Assembly: GCA_902493755.1 (NCBI GenBank)
Contig: CABURF010000104.1
Span: forward strand, 1-5,188
Length of the DNA: 5,188 bases
Source: an uncultured Coriobacteriia bacterium
Lineage (GTDB): Bacteria; Actinomycetota; Coriobacteriia; Coriobacteriales; QAMH01
Reading direction: 5' to 3'
Shown here: positions 4,073 through 5,188 of the stretch, one piece after another
Layout: every line of letters begins with the position of its first letter
How positions within the stretch are numbered: the stretch's first letter is position 1
The notes under the pieces: generated by a model
What the model was told of the DNA's origin: nothing
Seen by the model: the letters and a program-made list of their open reading frames with translations, nothing else
Database searches by the model: none
Program-made: the position numbers and the translations under genes

Positions 4073-5188
4073 ATGAGAAAGGCACTATCCGTTTTCTTCA
4101 GCGCAGCGCTGGCGCTTGCCATGTTGCCGACGGCGGCGTTTGCCGCGCCCGAGATGCTGCCGGATGCCGATGCCGCTCTGCGGGTCCAGGCATCGGACGA
4201 TCAAACCGAGGCCATGTACCGCCTCTACAATCCCAACTCCGGCGAACATTTCTACACATCCTCGACTGTCGAGCGTGATAGCGTCATCGCCGCGGGTTGG
4301 GATGACGAGGGCATCGGCTGGACGGCCCCCATCCGGGGTATCCAGGTCTACCGACTCTACAACCCCTTTGCTGGCGAGCATCACTACACCACCTCGCCCG
4401 ATGAGCGCGACATGCTCGTGGATGCTGGCTGGACCTGGGAGGAGGGCGGTTGGCTTTCTGATCCCGATAAGGCCGTGCCCCTGTACCGTGCCTACAATCC
4501 CAATGCTTACGCCAACAACCACCACTACACGACCGACTGGGGTGAGTTCCAGACGCTTCTTTCCTTCGGTTGGCAGGACGAGGGAATCGGCTGGTACGGC
4601 GTGGGTCCCGGCTCTGGGGACACCGGGAACAATTCCGGTAACTCTGGCAACGGCTCTAGCGGCTCAGGCGATTCCGGGAACTCCAGCGGCGACTCCAACA
4701 ACCCCGGAAATTCGGAAAATCCTGGTACCGATCCTGACGATTCCGCGACGATATATGTCGTCACCTTTGACGGCAACGGTGGAACCATGACCGGTGCGGT
4801 ACAGCGTTCCGTGAAGAAGGGAAGCGCTCTTGGCGATGGACCGATGGTGACTCGTGATGGCTACGATTTCACCGGTTGGTTTACCTCGCCCCACGGAGGC
4901 AACCAATACACGTCTTCGACACCGGTCAATAGTGACGTGAAGCTTTTTGCCGGCTGGAAGCTCAAGGTCACCGATCCTGATGAGAAGCTCACGTATCGCG
5001 TACGGTTCGATGCCAACGGCGGGTCTGGTGTCATGTCGCCGATTAACTACTACTGCGACCCCGTGTATAGCCTGCCCCGTAATCTCTACAGCCGCAGCGG
5101 CTACACGTTCGATGGCTGGGCGACCGAGCAGGGTGGCGCCAAGCGTTTTTCCGATGGCCAGCAGGTGAACAACCTCGGGCTCGGCGGA
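4073..5188 (+). CDS. Secreted protein with N-terminal DUF5648 cassette and Flg_new (InlB B-type) repeats (3' partial)
   Basis: The frame is open from ATG 4073 to the window edge (372 codons, no stop). Residues 1-24 are a clear signal peptide: RK start, hydrophobic core, AFA cleavage before APE. Residues 48-178 are a DUF5648 cassette of three units, nearly the same as that of the gene at 2002 but placed at the N-terminus. Residues 179-226 are a Gly/Ser/Asn/Asp-rich flexible linker. Residues about 228-295 and from 307 on are Flg_new / Listeria-Bacteroides repeats, each with (V/R)(T/R)FD(G/A)NGG at the start, then GY(D/T)F(T/D)GW, and FAGWK closing the first. Such repeats form small beta-grasp-like folds in surface proteins and invasins, usually in tandem, so a longer stalk probably continues. 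The anchor, if any, is outside the window. The gene begins 88 bp after the CAP gene on the same strand. An adhesin-like role is inferred. Confidence 0.9.
   Translation, partial: MRKALSVFFSAALALAMLPTAAFAAPEMLPDADAALRVQASDDQTEAMYRLYNPNSGEHFYTSSTVERDSVIAAGWDDEGIGWTAPIRGIQVYRLYNPFAGEHHYTTSPDERDMLVDAGWTWEEGGWLSDPDKAVPLYRAYNPNAYANNHHYTTDWGEFQTLLSFGWQDEGIGWYGVGPGSGDTGNNSGNSGNGSSGSGDSGNSSGDSNNPGNSENPGTDPDDSATIYVVTFDGNGGTMTGAVQRSVKKGSALGDGPMVTRDGYDFTGWFTSPHGGNQYTSSTPVNSDVKLFAGWKLKVTDPDEKLTYRVRFDANGGSGVMSPINYYCDPVYSLPRNLYSRSGYTFDGWATEQGGAKRFSDGQQVNNLGLGG
4214..4606 (+). repeat. DUF5648-type cassette at the N-terminus of the Flg_new protein
   Basis: The three units occupy residues 48-89, 92-131 and 137-178. 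It matches the cassette at 3589-3981 unit by unit and ends in the same GIGWYGVG, but here the chain continues into a Gly/Ser/Asn linker instead of a stop codon. Confidence 0.85.

Overview
The window holds four protein genes, all on the + strand. The first lacks its 5' end and the last lacks its 3' end. All four encode predicted secreted or cell-surface proteins; the three visible N-termini are classical signal peptides. The DNA is GC-rich with GC-rich third codon positions. The domain mix is a BspA-like DUF285 leucine-rich repeat, a CAP/SCP domain with Ig-like and MBG-like domains, Flg_new (InlB B-type) repeats, and a shared W/Y-rich repeat of the DUF5648 type. From memory this mix is typical of gut or oral Actinomycetota of class Coriobacteriia (Collinsella/Olsenella/Eggerthellaceae-like). 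That assignment is an inference from domain content, not a database result.

Layout: (1) 1-262, the C-terminal end of a protein made of DUF5648 repeats. (2) 263-342, a short gap with a strong hairpin (copy 1). (3) 343-1614, a complete 423-aa secreted leucine-rich-repeat protein ending in a DUF5648 cassette. (4) 1615-2001, a 387-bp gap without a credible gene; it holds hairpin copy 2, an unrelated hairpin, a short palindrome and three degenerate 24-bp direct repeats. (5) 2002-3984, a complete 660-aa protein with CAP domain, Big_2-like domain, two MBG-like domains, an acidic Pro-rich linker and a DUF5648 cassette. (6) 3985-4072, a gap with a small hairpin directly after the stop and a GTCATTTCGAG-type intergenic repeat. 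(7) 4073-5188, the first 372 residues of a protein with signal peptide, DUF5648 cassette, Gly/Ser/Asn linker and Flg_new repeats, still open at the window edge.

The unifying theme is one cassette of about 130 residues, built from three units of about 43 residues (YRLYNP...GEHxYT...ER...GW..EGIGW). It is C-terminal in the LRR and CAP proteins but sits directly behind the signal peptide in the fourth protein. The locus looks like a tandem array of exported proteins built by duplication and module exchange around one common domain. No sortase motif or C-terminal membrane anchor is visible in the first three proteins, so the cassette may retain them at the surface or bind a ligand. That role is a hypothesis. 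No tRNA, rRNA, CRISPR array, insertion sequence or transposase gene is visible.
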